Shown piece after piece: positions 46,110-59,192 of a stretch of 64,000 nt of DNA (position 1 is the first letter of the stretch; the number at the start of each line of letters is the position of its first letter). The notes beneath the pieces were generated by a model that saw only the letters and a program-made list of their open reading frames with translations, was not told the origin of the DNA and made no database searches. The position numbers and the translations under genes were made by a program. The stretch is from the NCBI GenBank assembly GCA_025175895.1, contig CM045998.1:16291153-16355152 (forward strand), given 5' to 3'. Source of the stretch: Wurfbainia villosa. Its lineage: Eukaryota; Streptophyta; Magnoliopsida; Zingiberales; Zingiberaceae.

Positions 46110-47286
46110 ATAGGGAATCTTACTCATGAAAATCCTCTCGTCTTCTATGCGCGGACACATAGACTTCGAAAGGTGTATCCCATGTCTGATGGGAAGGAAA
46201 CCTTTCTTGGATTATGACATGATAAACCTCTTTAGCACTCGGTCTATATATGTAGACTACAAAAGACCAAGCAACCGATTCGATCTATCCCTATAGATCT
46301 TAATCCCGAGGATGTATAGGTTACTTCTCCCAGGTCTTTCATGGAGAACGTCTTAGACAATCAAATTTTAACTGACTGTAAGACAGAAATATCGTTTCCT
46401 ATAAGTCATATGTCATCGACATACAATACTAGGAACACGACTGCACTCCCACTAACCTTCTTGTACACACAAGATTCGTTCGGATTTTGTGAGAAATAAA
46501 ACTTTTTGATTGTCTCATCAAAACGGATATTCCAGCTCCTGGATACTTGCTTAAGTCCATATATGGATTGTCGTAGTTTGCATACCTTGGCTTTATCAAC
46601 AGATGTGAAACCCTCAAGCTGTATCATATACACGTCCTCAAGTAGGTTTCCATTAAGGAAAGTTATTTTCATATCTCATAATTATAATGAACCGCTATGG
46701 CCAGGAGCATCCGAATGGATTTAAGAATAGCAACAGGTGAATAGGTCTCGTTATAATCAACACCTTGCTTTTGACGATATCCTTTCGCCACCAGTCTAGC
46801 CTTATAGGTAATCACATTACCATCCATGTCGATTTTCTTCTTGAAAATCCACTTGCACCCTATAGGCTTAATACCTTCAGGTGGGTCCACCAAGTTCCAA
46901 ACTTGATTTTCATACATGGAATCCATTTCCGACTTCATGGCTTCAATTCATTTGTCCCTTTCTGAACTTTTCAAAACTTCTTCATAATTGGTAGGCTCCT
47001 TATCGTCAATGAGTAACACGTCATTCGATTCACTTACGAGAAATCCATATCTCTCAGAAATATTGCGTGTCCTACCAGATCTACGAAGATGTAGTGTCAC
47101 AATAGGTTCAACCCATGTCTCATCACTATGAGTCATCGGTCGAGGTGCTTGACCAGGTATCTTCTCAATGTCTACTGGAGTCTCTTGAACCTCCTCAAGT
47201 TCAACGACACTCCCACTATTTTCTTGCAAGAGAAACTCTTTCTCTAGAAATACAACATTCTTTGAAACAAACACCTTTTGTTCCAA
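46110..47286 (-). pseudogene. copia reverse transcriptase and connection region
   Basis: 47286-46948 is the linker after integrase (KVFVSKNVVFLEKEFLL, then LRRSGRTRNISERYGFL). 46938-46669 reads MKSEMDSMYENQVWNLVDPP, GCKWIFKKKIDMDG, KARLVAKGYRQKQGVDY. After a frameshift at about 46672, TFLNGNLLEDVYMIQLEGF, SIYGLKQVSRSWNIRFDE and LYVDDI follow, so the catalytic YVDD box is intact. Beyond YVDDI a stop and further shifts break the thumb region, where GLRSIGIDRIG near 46280 is a worn 'GikIyrDR'. A TGG-to-stop change joins the linker and RT frames at about 46946. Confidence 0.88.
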
Positions 47287-47504
47287 GGGATGATAAAATT
47301 GGTAACCCTCATTTCTTTAGGGTATCCAATAAATAGACATTTATCAGACTTAGCATCCAATTTGTCTGACACAGTCCGCTTCACATAAGCAGGACAACCT
47401 CATATCTTCAAATAAGATAAATGAGGTTTCTTACTAGCCCATATCTCATATGGAGTAGTAGAGACTACCTTAGTCGGGACTCTGTTTAACAAGTAAATAG
47501 CTGT

Positions 47505-48221
47505 CTAAAGTGCATAGCCCCAAACGGACTTGGGAAGATTCACATGATTCATCATCGACCTGACCATGTCTAACAAGGTCCGGTTACGCCTCTCAGATAC
47601 ACCATTATGTTGCGGTGTATATGGCAGAGTCCATTGAGACAATATACCATTGTCCCTTAGATAATCTAGAAACTCTTGACTCAAGTATTCACCACCTTGA
47701 TCCGATCGAAGTATTTTAATACTCTTGTCATGTTGTTTCTCTACTTCATTTTTGAATTCTTTGAACCTTTCAAAGGTTTCATACTTGTGTTTCATCAAGA
47801 ACACATACCCAAATCGTGAGTCATCATCGGTGAAGGTAATGAAGTAGCTATAGCCTCTTAAAGCTTGAGTTGACATAGGTCCACATACATCAGTATGTAT
47901 TAGACCAAGTAACTCTCCCACCGGTTCACCTTTTCCCATAAAAGATAACTTAGTTATCTTGCCTTTTAAGCATGATTCGCATGTATCATATGAATCTAAT
48001 TCAAACGATTTCAGAATTCCACATCGGTGTAATTCGGATATGCATTTCTTGCTTGCATGGCCAAGGCGACAATGCCACATGTAGGAGTCTAATTGATTAT
48101 CTTTTCGAGCATGCTTGTTGCTCGCTTTGATATTGAGAATGTCACCGGATACGTCTAACGTATATATACCATTGATTAAAGTTTCAATCCCATAAAGAAC
48201 GCATTCAAAGTTATGTAACAA
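47505..48221 (-). pseudogene. copia integrase, nearly full core
   Basis: 238 open residues. The HHCC zinc motif is WHCRLGHASKKCISELHRCG with CESCLKGK. The catalytic triad is readable: Asp in LIHTDVCGPM, Asp in ILRSDQGGEY, Glu in HNGVSERRNRT. The open stretch ends at a stop just after SVWGYAL, and the reading continues past it as TAIYLLNRVPTK. Upstream, the join with the protease frame needs a shift near 48195. The integrase core itself looks the least damaged part of this element. Confidence 0.9.
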
Positions 48222-48574
48222 TAATTGTTACTAAAAGTTAAATGATACCCATTTCTATTTAAACAAGAAATAGAAATGATGGTCTTTATCATCGAAGGAA
48301 CATAAAAGCAATTGTCCAGCTCTAAGACAAGTCCTGTAGGGAGTTTCAACAAATACGTTCTGATGGCGAGTGCAGCAACCTTTGCTCCATTCCCAACATG
48401 TAAATTTGACTCTCCCTTGATGAGTCTTCTTCTATTCCTTAGCCCATGTATGTTATTACATATATGTGAACCACACCCGGTATCCAATGCCCAAGTGTCT
48501 AAGGAAATAGAATGACAATCAATAATGAAGATATCTGAAGAAGATGGGGCATTTGATGCCTTATTCTTCTTCAT
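48176..48574 (-). pseudogene. copia aspartic protease region
   Basis: Reads SISLDTWALDTGCGSHICNN, with the catalytic DTG (copia 'w.lDsGaS.Hi'), then SNLHVGNGAKVAALAIRTY and LELDNCFYVPSMIKTIISIS, the usual downstream blocks. The frame then departs from integrase near 48195. The protease would cut the Gag-Pol polyprotein. Confidence 0.85.
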
Positions 48575-48593
48575 GGACTCAAGATAAATCTTG

Positions 48594-49190
48594 CAGTTTC
48601 TTCGCCAATGGCCCTCCTTGCCACAATGATGACAAGTGTCCTTTTGAGCTGGTTATGCCTTTTTAGCCTTTTTCTTCTTCCCCTTCTACTGTTCCTTTGA
48701 CTTCCTCTTAGAACCTTTATTCGAGGAATTAACTAATAACACCGTCCCCTGCTCATGCTTCACAGAAGACTCCACAGTCTTCAACATGTAGAGCAGTACC
48801 ATAGATGAACCTTCTTGCATCTCAGAGGTGAAGAGGAGCTTGGAGACTTCGAACCTTTCGAATCTCACTTGCTCATCAAACAACTCATAAAGATGAAAGA
48901 CTATGGTATGAGTATCCATATGCTCATGCTGCTTCCGTAGCTCGGGTACCATCGCGGCTAGCATGATGCAACTCACTTGTTCAGAATCACTCACATGTTT
49001 TTGATAAGCCAACAATTGGTCCAGAGTTGCGTTATCACTAGGACGGGCGGGAAGAGGTTGTTCAAGGACATACGTAAGTTTTTCTGCCTTGAGAACAATT
49101 CTCAAGTTTCTAAGCTAGTCCAAGAAGTTCGACCCAGTCAATTTATTCGAATTCAAAATAGAGCGCAAATTCAAAGACATCATGATCAAG
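48594..49190 (-). pseudogene. copia Gag with one zinc knuckle
   Basis: A start at about 49185 reads NKLTGSNFLD, then a stop in place of Trp, then LRIVLKAEKLTYVLEQPLPA, ILLA-type VSCIMLAAMVPELRKQHEHM and HLYELFDEQVRFERFEVSKL, the copia Gag core. The frame ends at 48686 (SNKGSKRKSKEQ). After a shift, CHHCGKEGHWRRNC (48636-48594) gives a single perfect CCHC knuckle. So it has one nonsense change and one frameshift. Confidence 0.85.
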
Positions 49191-50467
49191 TGATTAACCT
49201 AGAAATACAAATCGAGCATATATGAGAAAGATGATTTAAAATGCATCCACATACATTTACAAAATCTCATTCATTTTTCGAATTTTAAAACCCAAAAATC
49301 ACTTCGAGAGATCGTAGGTTCATCTCTGAATGGGCTGATATCCAACATAGATATGAACAACCTTGGAGAGAGTCCAACAAGCCATTTATAGCTACAATGG
49401 TAGGTATCAAGTATACAGATTGCATATCACATATATGCAACTATCACAATGTGCTATCAACTAATTGAATGTTCACACATACATCGGATTATTAACTCAT
49501 TAACAAGTATGCATCATATGCATAACACCCAACTTCACCTCCCTTCACATCGACCTTAGAGAGAGTCCAATAAGTCGATGCTCCAGGTTAAAGACAACCC
49601 ATTAATCAAGAAATAACTTTAATATGGTTAGAGCACATTCAACCAATTAGCCCGGCTTAGAGAGAGTCCAACAACCAAAGATGACGATTGACCTCTGACT
49701 CTTACCATATTAGTATTAAATTATTCCATGGTTTGAACATGTTTAGGTTCGAGTCGGGCTTGGAGAGAGTCTAACAACCCAAACAAGAAATAAAACTCTG
49801 GTTCTAACCATAATAATAGAAGGTGTAGGCTTTAATATTGTGCAAGGGTTTTAATGTCTCATCCTCTTTGCATGCAAATAACTATTATCTACATAGCATG
49901 ACATACATGACATACATCTACATATCACGACATGCATGACATAATGATATGCATCTAATGCAATTACATGACATATAATTATGACATGTATAAAAATTTC
50001 CTTATATGTCATAACTATTTATGAAAATAAAATATGTTTGAGATTTTATTCCCCAAATCAAATCATGATTAAATTAGGAAACAAATTTCCTAATCTAATC
50101 ACATATTTTATTTATGGAAAGTGTTAATTAAGGAAAGTCAAATTTAATTTAGGAAATAAATTTCCTAAATTATCAAAACTATTTATGGAAATAAAATATA
50201 TTTTAGATTTGATTCCCCAGATCAAATCATGATTAAATTAGGAAATAAATTTCCAAATTTAATCACATATTTTATTTATAGAAAATGTTAATTTTCATAA
50301 ATACTTCTAAATTTTTCAAAAGTAGAAGATTTCCATAAATACTTCTAAACTTTCCAAAATTAAAATTTTTTCATAAATACTTCTAAACATTCCAAAAGTA
50401 AAAAATTTCCATAAATACAATTATGACTATCGCAAAATAATTTTACGATTATGTCGAAACACAACCT
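49191..50467 (-). other. repeat-rich 5' leader of copia element
   Basis: Between primer site and gag, with no gene. Near the primer site (50290-50420) about four short A/T-rich units share CATAAATACTTCTAAAC. Next, two roughly 150-base units (about 50005-50150 and 50155-50300) share ATCAAATCATGATTAAATTAGG. Nearer gag (49360-49790) at least four copies of GAGAGAGTCCAACAA-type words are spaced 100-200 bases apart. Such leaders often hold packaging signals, which is inference here. Confidence 0.6.
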
Positions 50468-50480
50468 GACTCTGATACCA
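50468..50480 (-). other. primer binding site (tRNA-iMet) of copia element
   Basis: The minus strand reads TGGTATCAGAGTC one base from the LTR end. Confidence 0.88.
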
Positions 50481-50481
50481 C

Positions 50482-51895
50482 TGTTGGATTTTCGGCACCG
50501 CGGCGAGTGTGTGTTCGAACATGTTTCGTAAACATATGCACAACGGAAGAATTAAAAAGCAATAAATCTAATTTATTACAATACACACATCACACGCATG
50601 CATAGTACAACATGTGTAGACCTAATCGTAGTTTCAAATTTTGAAATTAAAGGAAATTACTCTAGTTATACCTGACGTATTACGTGCAGCGGGGATGACA
50701 TCAACCGAAGCGACTCTCGCTAGAATCGTCTTTATCTGTATCCACGCCGAGTATCGTCGGGATGGCTTCATAAAGCCACGAGCCTCGTCTTCGTAGGAGT
50801 CACTAGCCTTGTGTCGAAGACGATGTGATCGAGAGAAGATCACAATCCGAATCAAAATTCGGATTCGAAAATGAGTCCCCAAAACTCGCTTCTCCGGAGA
50901 GGTATTTGTCAACCGATTGACGAATCCTTGGTCCTCCACCTATGAGGATTACCGGAGATCAAATCCCCCATTAAGATAGCTACTGTCGAAGCTCCAAATG
51001 TCATCCAAATGACGCTCACACGTAAGGAAATAAGCTGTCCAGAAAACTGGACAGCTTGGTGGAGGATTTACGTCGGCCAAAGAGGATGGTCGGTCAACCC
51101 TTAGTCGCCGGAACAAAGGTGAGTCACCGGAGGGTCGCCGAAGGATGGCTGGCAGCAGCTTGGACGCCGACAGTAAGGGTGGACGACGGCACAAAAGCTG
51201 GGCGGCAGCAAGGTTGGGCGGCAAGACGAAGAGAGGGAGAGGAGAGGAGAAGTTTATTTCTCAAAATAAAACTTAGGGCTCTTCAAAAACCTAATCGTGT
51301 TTTTATAGAGTCCGTATTTCTTAACCATCAAGAAAACTTCTCCTTAGAGTTCTTGGTTCATAACTAAAACCTGTTAACCCGCTCCATTAACTTAAGTTAA
51401 AATAAACCGGACTGAGTTGGTCTATTTTAAGTTAAAATAAAACGAACCAACTTTGGTTCATTCGTTTAAAACAAACCAAACCCCTTTGGTTTATTCTCCA
51501 CCGTTGAATTAGAACCAAACTAACTTGGTTCATCCATCATGTCTTCATAAGACTCGGCTCATCCATGCTTCCATTGCGACTAAAACAATTTCATGCTCGC
51601 TCCTTGTTTGGTCCAACCAAACCTAATTTCTCTTGATCTAAGAATCTCATTCTCAAGCTCGTTTTAAATCCTTCGGATTATACTCGTTGTGCATGTGACC
51701 AAATAGGTTCTCGATTTATGTTGGTCGTCTATAATTAACCATTAATTATAGAACGATCATGAGTGGCACCTAGTAGTACATCATGATCTCCAATTAACTA
51801 AAAAATTAACAGTTGATCCAGAACCACTTCTGAAACCCTTCAGCAACTACAATGAATCGTGCCCCATTCCCTTCACGCATTTTATACCCACTTGG
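50482..51895 (-). repeat. 5' LTR of copia element, inner part (before nested gypsy)
   Basis: Plus-strand start TGTTGGATTTTCGGC. It aligns with 43245-44674 and breaks off at TTATACCCACTTGG. CTTGG (51891-51895) is the target duplication of the nested gypsy; the LTR resumes at 62562. The TATA box copy is at 51301-51310. Confidence 0.92.
51301..51310 (-). promoter_or_regulatory. LTR promoter TATA box (5' LTR copy)
   Basis: CTCTATAAAA on the minus strand, as in the 3' LTR. This is the copy that would drive the element's RNA. The nested gypsy (51896-62561) now lies about 590 bases upstream of it in element sense and splits the U3 region. Confidence 0.55.
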
Positions 51896-54800
51896 TGTCA
51901 CGCCCCGAGAGTATGCCGTGCTGAAAAGCAAACGGACGACATCTCCCCTGTACGTGGCAACATATCGGGTTAATACAAGGCCCGTAGGCCCACAACAACA
52001 ATATATATATGGACAATACCAAACAATATATCCACAACAACACAAAAGGTGCACACCGGTGCGACTCTAACATACTACACAAAAACAACATACAAACCAA
52101 TAGCCAAATACAACACTGATTATACATGGCCATAATACAAAACAACAGCGGAAGCAAATACGTGGAAAACCCCAATTGTTCGGTGTGAGATGGGATCACC
52201 AAGTGAGTCTAACGCCCAAGGAATCTTCTACCGTTATTCATGACAGAAACCTGTGGTCCAGGGGTGGTGAGTATAAACTCAGGGGTAATATATAGAAAGT
52301 ACATGAACATATAGGGTAAAGAAATCTACAAGTATACATGTGAAGATCTACAGGTATACAACATGAGTCCAATAGACATACAGTCCTATCCAACTCTAAT
52401 AACAAGTAACTACAGTAAAGTCCTACTCAGTGTATATACTAAACTGCTCAACTGAACATGAAGTAATATACCAACGTACCTGACGGCTCAGAATAATGAT
52501 GCTAGATCATCCTCGAATGATTTACAATAACATAACTCATATAACGCATCAAGTCAATCCCATACCACCAATACTCCAACATATGAACGATATTTATCAC
52601 CTGTAATAACAACCCGGTCCGTACCACACAATGACATGATGCTAATCAAATGCATATAACAGTCTGAATCAATGCATGTATCATGCTCAACACATAGCAG
52701 TATATAAAATACAGATGACATGTATCATGATGATCAACCATATGCAGCAATCATAGCTCAATCAAATGCAGCATCTCATAGGCATATGTAAAACATATAT
52801 CAAATACATGCATACATATATATCAGCAATGCATATGCATAGTCATGCATGCACACCCAACTCGCTACCACGACCCCAGTGTGGTCTAGGTGGCACGACA
52901 TGACAACTATCCCGACTCTAGTCGCCACCACTCTCGAGTGACCGAGTTGGGTAGTATGAAATAGTAGCTAGCCGCCATAGACCTATATGCTACTCACACG
53001 GGGGTCCCTGCTGCTAGCCGCTCCGTCCCTACCCATGAGTAGACGAGCACTGCACCCAGGACAACTGCACATCACACGACCACCGTCTATAGTGGGTGAG
53101 TGCGCTAACTACCACTCCGCATAGCGGCCAAGTGCGCATCTCCAGCTACCACCATCCATAGTGGCCGAGAACGGCACGCACAACAATGCTCTGCCCTCAA
53201 CCCTGCAACCACTACCCCGAGTGGCCGGGGAGGCAGGATGACTGACGACCCATCTCAACCACAAGGGAGACCCAGTCAACATCATGCATGCAATGTAATG
53301 ATGCATAGCTCCATACATGTATCCTCGCCACACTCCCTATCCCACAGGGAGTCCTGGTCAACCAAAAGTCAACTATACAAGGACTACAATCCACAATACT
53401 CTCTCTATCGCACAAAGAGTCATACACCTCTGACAAACAACCACGCTAAGACCTCTAGTCAGTAGCGAGATACTATCGACCATCCATATAATCATACACA
53501 GGCACACAATCCATAATGGATATACCATCACGCTAGGACCTCTAGTCCATGGTCACATACTGACAACCACATACTTATCTATGCACAAACAACTAGATCC
53601 ACAATAGATGCACCGCTAATATGGGTATGATATAACAATCGACTCCATAATCCAATCCATCACCTAACCCTAGTGATGTAACACAGTAATCCAATCTGAG
53701 GTCACAAGGATAACCCTAACCACCTGTACTTACTGAATATTCATCGGCTAACACATAATAGGGTTTATAGTTCCTATCCGTGCTAGATAATCAATGACGT
53801 AACAGAGTATATATCTCAAAGGTCAAGGCAGTACAAGCATATGATTAAACATGAGTGGATTGGATTATATACTCTGTTACGTCATTGATTATCTCTGTTA
53901 CGTCCCCCTCCGAATACGTGTTAACTCCAACTATCCTAATCCGATACACTACATAGATCAATTGAAATATATGGATCTAAACACTACTCACAACCATCCA
54001 AGCTGACCTAAATCTCCAAATCACTGCATCCAATCAATTCACACTTACCTTCTTCACTGCCATGGTAACTTCATGATCCACAGCAACTCACAGCTAGGCA
54101 CAAATGCAATCGATCCACTAACAGAAACAACATCCAAACAACCCGTCGACAGAACATAGATCTACACAAACAACACAGATTTATACCAAATCAACAATAC
54201 TCCTCCATCACAGATTAACTTCCAATCACAGTTGATATTTTTAGCAATCAGAACACATCAACTGGAACTTCCCAACTCATGCATCAATCGACAACACATG
54301 AACACACAGAATTTCGCACAGCGCAACCAATACAGCAATTACCATAGGAAAACAACAAAGGTAAACCAACTTACCAGTCCTAGATCTCCACCGGAAGCCC
54401 TTTCTCGTCTCCTATTCATCCACGAAATCTGAGCTCCGATCAGCTTACCCAACTACAAAAACTCCCTATTGCATCTGGTCACTGCGACGATCACAAACAG
54501 AGGATCAAAGACCAGTCACCCGAAGCAAGATCAAGAACTAAGCTAAGGGGAAAATGGCAATACCAATCTAAGTTGTATTCCCCTGGTGGTCACGGGATGG
54601 TGAACAGCGGTGGGCGGCGACGCCACATACCGGTTCGCCACATCACGGCGACCCATCGCAGTGCCCGATCGAGCTAGCTCGGTGGTCGTGGAGGTCATCC
54701 TTTGTGCCGAGGCAAGCTGGAAGAGCTTGTTGTCGCCGAGATCAGGAGGGAGAGGCACCGACGATGGAGAACTGTGGAGAACAAAATCGCCGGCAGCTGC

Positions 54801-55258
54801 TGCAGGTCGGAAGAGATGAGAAGCGAGGAAGAAGCAGGAATCGCGATTGAAACCTAACCCTTGTTGTTTCTCACCGAGACGCCAACGATCTGTGATTCCG
54901 AAGACAGGAGAAGCGCTGTCATGAAGAAATCGTGAGCGAGGAGGAAGAAGAAGCAGATCGCGACGGAAGAAGTCGGAAATCGCGATCGGGAAGCTTTAAA
55001 GGTGGTTCGGCAGTTTAGTCCACATCAACCGGTTCAAGCCCAACCGAAACCAAGTTAAGCCCAATTAATTCAGCCCAATGGGTTCAGCTCAATTTCAAGC
55101 CCATTTCCAGCCCAATTGATTCAACCCATTAGATTCAGCCCATTAGCTTCAGCCCAATGGATTCAATCCAATTTCAAACCCATTTCCAGCCCAATTAACC
55201 CACTAATTAAATCCAAATTAATTAAAGGGGTTAATCCATTTTTTTTTCGTATTTTACA
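51896..55258 (-). repeat. 3' LTR of nested gypsy element
   Basis: 3363 bases, TGTCACGCCCC...GTATTTTACA on the plus strand. Compared with 59214-62561 it lacks the equivalent of about 60970-61186 and has a filler with a 29-base inverted copy there (53861-53903). It keeps the 216 bases (52196-52411) that the other LTR lost. Confidence 0.92.
53785..53894. repeat. perfect 29-base inverted repeat from templated repair
   Basis: Arms 53785-53813 and 53866-53894 are exact reverse complements, with 52 bases between them. The left arm is original LTR sequence, also present at 60893. The right arm is found only here. An 11-base word (CTCTGTTACGT) at 53872-53882 is repeated directly at 53893-53903. Confidence 0.9.
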
Positions 55259-55271
55259 TTCTCCCCCACTT
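55259..55271 (-). other. polypurine tract of nested gypsy element
   Basis: The minus strand reads AAGTGGGGGAGAA, identical to 16632-16644, next to the 3' LTR. Confidence 0.9.
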
Positions 55272-55529
55272 ATAAAAATTTGGTCCCCAAATTTTTGACT
55301 TATATACTTGTACGAGATGTCACAATAACCATCTTAAGTATCCGGAGCAAAGTCACACCTCAAGTGACTAAGTACATCGAGCTCAATATTACATTCCAGC
55401 TCTTATATACACTCTCTATCAACATATTAAGAGGTCAATAATTGTACCAAAATAGAGCTCTATACCCGTAATCGATGGAAGACTTTGCCAGAATCGTAAG
55501 GTAAATCACGAATCACTATCAGAAATGAT

Positions 55530-55720
55530 ACTCAAGGATACTCCATGAATATAATTCTGTCAAGCGATCCAATGAAATCCATCTTACGGCTCGGAAGAAA
55601 ATAAGCGAACTTGGCTAATCGATCATCGACTACCCAAATCCTATCAAGTCCTTTCCGACTCTAGATAATCTCCCAACATAGTCTATCGTACTAGGCTACC
55701 ACTTCCATCACGGTATGCAA
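55530..55720 (-). pseudogene. integrase remnant of nested gypsy element
   Basis: In the minus sense it reads a worn 'WKWE.iTmDfv.glPrt.kg.d', then IWVVDDRLAKFAYFLPSR and GSLDR, corresponding to 'IWVIVDRLTKSAHFLPi..ysldrlaely'. The HPQTDG block expected further downstream (55270-55520) is not readable. Stops interrupt it. Confidence 0.65.
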
Positions 55721-56801
55721 CCCTACTGGTCACTAATATTCCACCTTTCATGTTGGCACACCAACATCAAACTACAAAATTAACTGTGTCCCATATATCG
55801 TCCCACCATCATGAATGTCTCAATACTCACTATTTTCGGATACACTCCGAATTAATCATAACTCTCAAATGAAGAGTCTCCTGAAACAACTCTTCCTAAA
55901 GCGAATGCAACTCTGGGAACCATTATCCTTCCTAGAGACGTAGATTTATTCTCACAAGAGAAATTAATCTAATGTCCAAAATTCATTCTGTCACACAGAA
56001 CTGAAAGTAACTAGAAGACTATAATGACCAATCTCCCCAGTTGCATCTATCCGTGTTCAAACAATCCTATAGCAACTACCCAGTAGCTAGCCAAAACTCC
56101 CTGAGCACTCCTGCTCTATACATCTACTACTCAAGATAATAACTGCTAAGCTCCACGTCATATATATGATAGCTTATCTCGTAGTTCTTCAACTGACGTA
56201 GGCATAAGAGATGTCTCATATAACTGCATCGGGATCGCTCCTAATCTCTGAAATGTTGCATCTACGTACAATACCCTTCCATCCTCAACGGAAGGACTAA
56301 CTAACACTGATGCAAAAGTCAGTCATCGTCTAGGCCCTGAAATCTAGGTTCACAAACTTCTGACAAGGTGATTTCCATAACCTTCTTGGTTCAACAAATC
56401 AGCGGTATGGTATCGCTAGAACATCCTATCCTCATCCATGGTAAATACCAAATCAATCTAGGGAAACATAACTTCCCTTAAGATCGTGAATATATCTCAA
56501 AATATATCATCCACAGATATGATGACAATCGATCCCAAATACTCCAAGAGTACTTGATTCCTCAAATCCATGAATGACTAAATCGTCGATAAGTCTAACA
56601 ACATTATCAATCAGCTTTATACACCTGAATCCTTTTACTCTACGCTAATGATAGCTCAATCATCACACCGACAATGATAATTGTATGACACTAGGTCACT
56701 ACAATATCAAACCTCCAATCGTAGACCAACCCTAGGATATACACAGGTGTCATTTAGCTGATCTAAATAAATCATCTATCCCTAACAAAGGATACTCATT
56801 C

Positions 56802-57125
56802 TCAACAACTACTGCATTCCAATCCTCGATAATCGATGCATAAACTCAAGGTCTGACTCTCTTCTAACAAAGAGTTACAAGTCTTCTCAAGAAGAAACAC
56901 TGAGACAGATAAATCTCCCATAGTGTTTAGCAACACTGATACCCATAAAATCATCTCTTGGTATGAGGTCCCCAATATTAGGACTATTCCCGAAATCACC
57001 TCAATCGCATATTCCACTTTCCCAGGTAGTGACCAGCCCGAGAATTCATCCGTAACTACATCTGAATACTCTAGAATTATACGTACATCCGAGAGTCTTA
57101 GTATACCAACGCTCCAACAATCCAA
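56802..57125 (-). pseudogene. reverse transcriptase remnant of nested gypsy element
   Basis: An open run of 107 residues contains VEYAIEVISGIVLILGTS (usual 'veFaIdl.pGt.PisraPYrm'), then LSVSVFLLEKTCNSLLEESQ (a worn 'fIrPS.SPWGaPVLFVkKKDG') and LCIDYRGLE (the intact RT block). It is one frame by luck: most residues between the blocks do not match. The same wear is present at 550-860 and 14320-14700. Confidence 0.75.
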
Positions 57126-59192
57126 CTATCCGTAAGGATATGTCTATAGTGGAGGTATGTCTAGCAAAGGCTAAGGGTATCCCTTGACTTCTTGATTGTT
57201 GATCAACATCTCACCTGACGGTAGAGGAACCACCAACCCACAAGTCGATAGGAACCCTTCGAACCCTATCCAAGAATGTTCTAGACAAAGATACCTGTAA
57301 ACTACCAGTATCTCTCGATATATCCGCAAATAGGATAACCTAAAGTAATACCCCGAAGGACCGATCCTTCGGTCTTCTATACTTCTTCTCGAGTAATCAT
57401 GTAAACTTGTCCAACATCTGTTCTGGACGGCTGAGCTCATGTAGATGCAAAGACTATCATGGAGGAACTGAGGTACAACTGAACAACTGCAATGGAGATG
57501 GTAAACACTGTTGTACTGGCAAAAGATACACATCCGGCTGTATAATACTGAAGAACTGTCAACATCATAACACTTTCCATCTCTGTGAAAAGTATAGCTA
57601 CACCCGGAGAATACGGCATAGATACGACCATCGTCGTATACTCTCTCTCCTCTGAACAAATCATAACTACGCTGAAGGTAATGATTCTTTGTCGTGCGGG
57701 AAAGTAACAATTGTTGTCTGAACGTCTGAGTCTTCTGAAATGTCTTCGGCTGATACTGCTGAGTAACTTACTTCTTCCGGACGAAAGTATCAAAGAGCTC
57801 CGACTATATCTGAGGTAATAATTCACTGCTGATGTGATAACCCAATCTTCTGTAATGATCTCAGCTTTCGAGGTTGTGGATCGTCCGCTCGAAAGCATCA
57901 TCCATAGTCTTCAACTGAGTCTTCAAAATACATACTCTCCTCGTAGATATCGGCTGCTTATAATAGGAATAGATACAATGGTCCATCGGATAATCTGGCT
58001 CTGTGTCTCATCGTAACCCGCACTGCACACACATAATCTCCTTTCGGAGTCTTTCCTCTGAGTTCGCTGATAAACATTGAGAAGCTGCTGACAATCTGCA
58101 ATCAGTCTTCTATGATCGGAAAATTCTCCAATAGTCGCTCGTGACTCATGACTTTAATCTTGCTCCTTTTATCCAATATTTGGAGATTTCGGATTCCAAT
58201 AATTTGACTTGCAATATATGCTTATCAAATCTCCAACCCTTAAAACACTTGTTACGGAGTCATTCTATACACATGCCTCGGTCTAAGGGCTTCCGGTAGG
58301 ATCTGGTAGGAGATTCAAACATCCTGATCAAGATGTCAACCGATAATCCGTAGGTGGCCAAAACCAATCCAATCACATTCTTGGGCTATTAAATGGTCGT
58401 AACCTTCGCAAGTCTAACGACTCTGCATGGTACTCCCATTATCAAACGATCACCCTACTCGATGCCCAAGAATTTCCTGACAATGAATCAAAAATGACGT
58501 GGGGAAATACTATCTCACAACATCACCGAACTGTGACCAAGTGATACATCATTTCCCGTAGGTTATTTCCTATATCTTCCCCTAAGTACCGGCTAGATCC
58601 GGATAATGGTATGCAGCTAACTTAGCTTCCTCTGTATAACACGAGTTAAGTACTCAAAAGTATCCTCAACGTTATACAACCTAGAATGACCAACTCATGG
58701 ATCAAAATCCCTATGAATATCACCAAAATAATCCTCTACTATCTGCATCAGCAATAGTATACTCGCTTGTCCATTACCCCATGGGTAATGATCTGACTAA
58801 CATAATTAGTGAAAATCTTAAGACTGTAATCCTTGATCTCCACAAGAGATGTGACTACCTAATCCCTGCTTTCCGACTCGGTATCAGTCGGCTCTCAAAG
58901 GTAATTACCTTTTCGATAGCAGGTACATATCTAATAACCTCAACATATCGTTCCCGTGGTCAAACTCAAACCACGGTTACGAATACTAACCAATATCCTA
59001 CAAGTCATCCATGTTATAAGCAACTAAATGCATAACCAATAGAAGGATATGTAATAACAATTAACATACCTTAAACCTTGTAGCTCGGAGATGTCCGCAA
59101 CAGCCAGATCCCAGAACTCACAAACCAAAACCGAGTAAAGCAAAACTCGATGTCTGAACGAAATCAAATCCGAAAATGGACTTCGCAACCTA
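57126..59192 (-). pseudogene. decayed leader, gag and protease region of nested gypsy element
   Basis: No readable Gag or protease motif. It aligns with 860-2918 in the left copy and, more loosely, with 12254-14300 read in the plus sense. A glutamine-rich gag tail seen at 13690-13830 corresponds to about 57700-57850 here. Confidence 0.55.
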
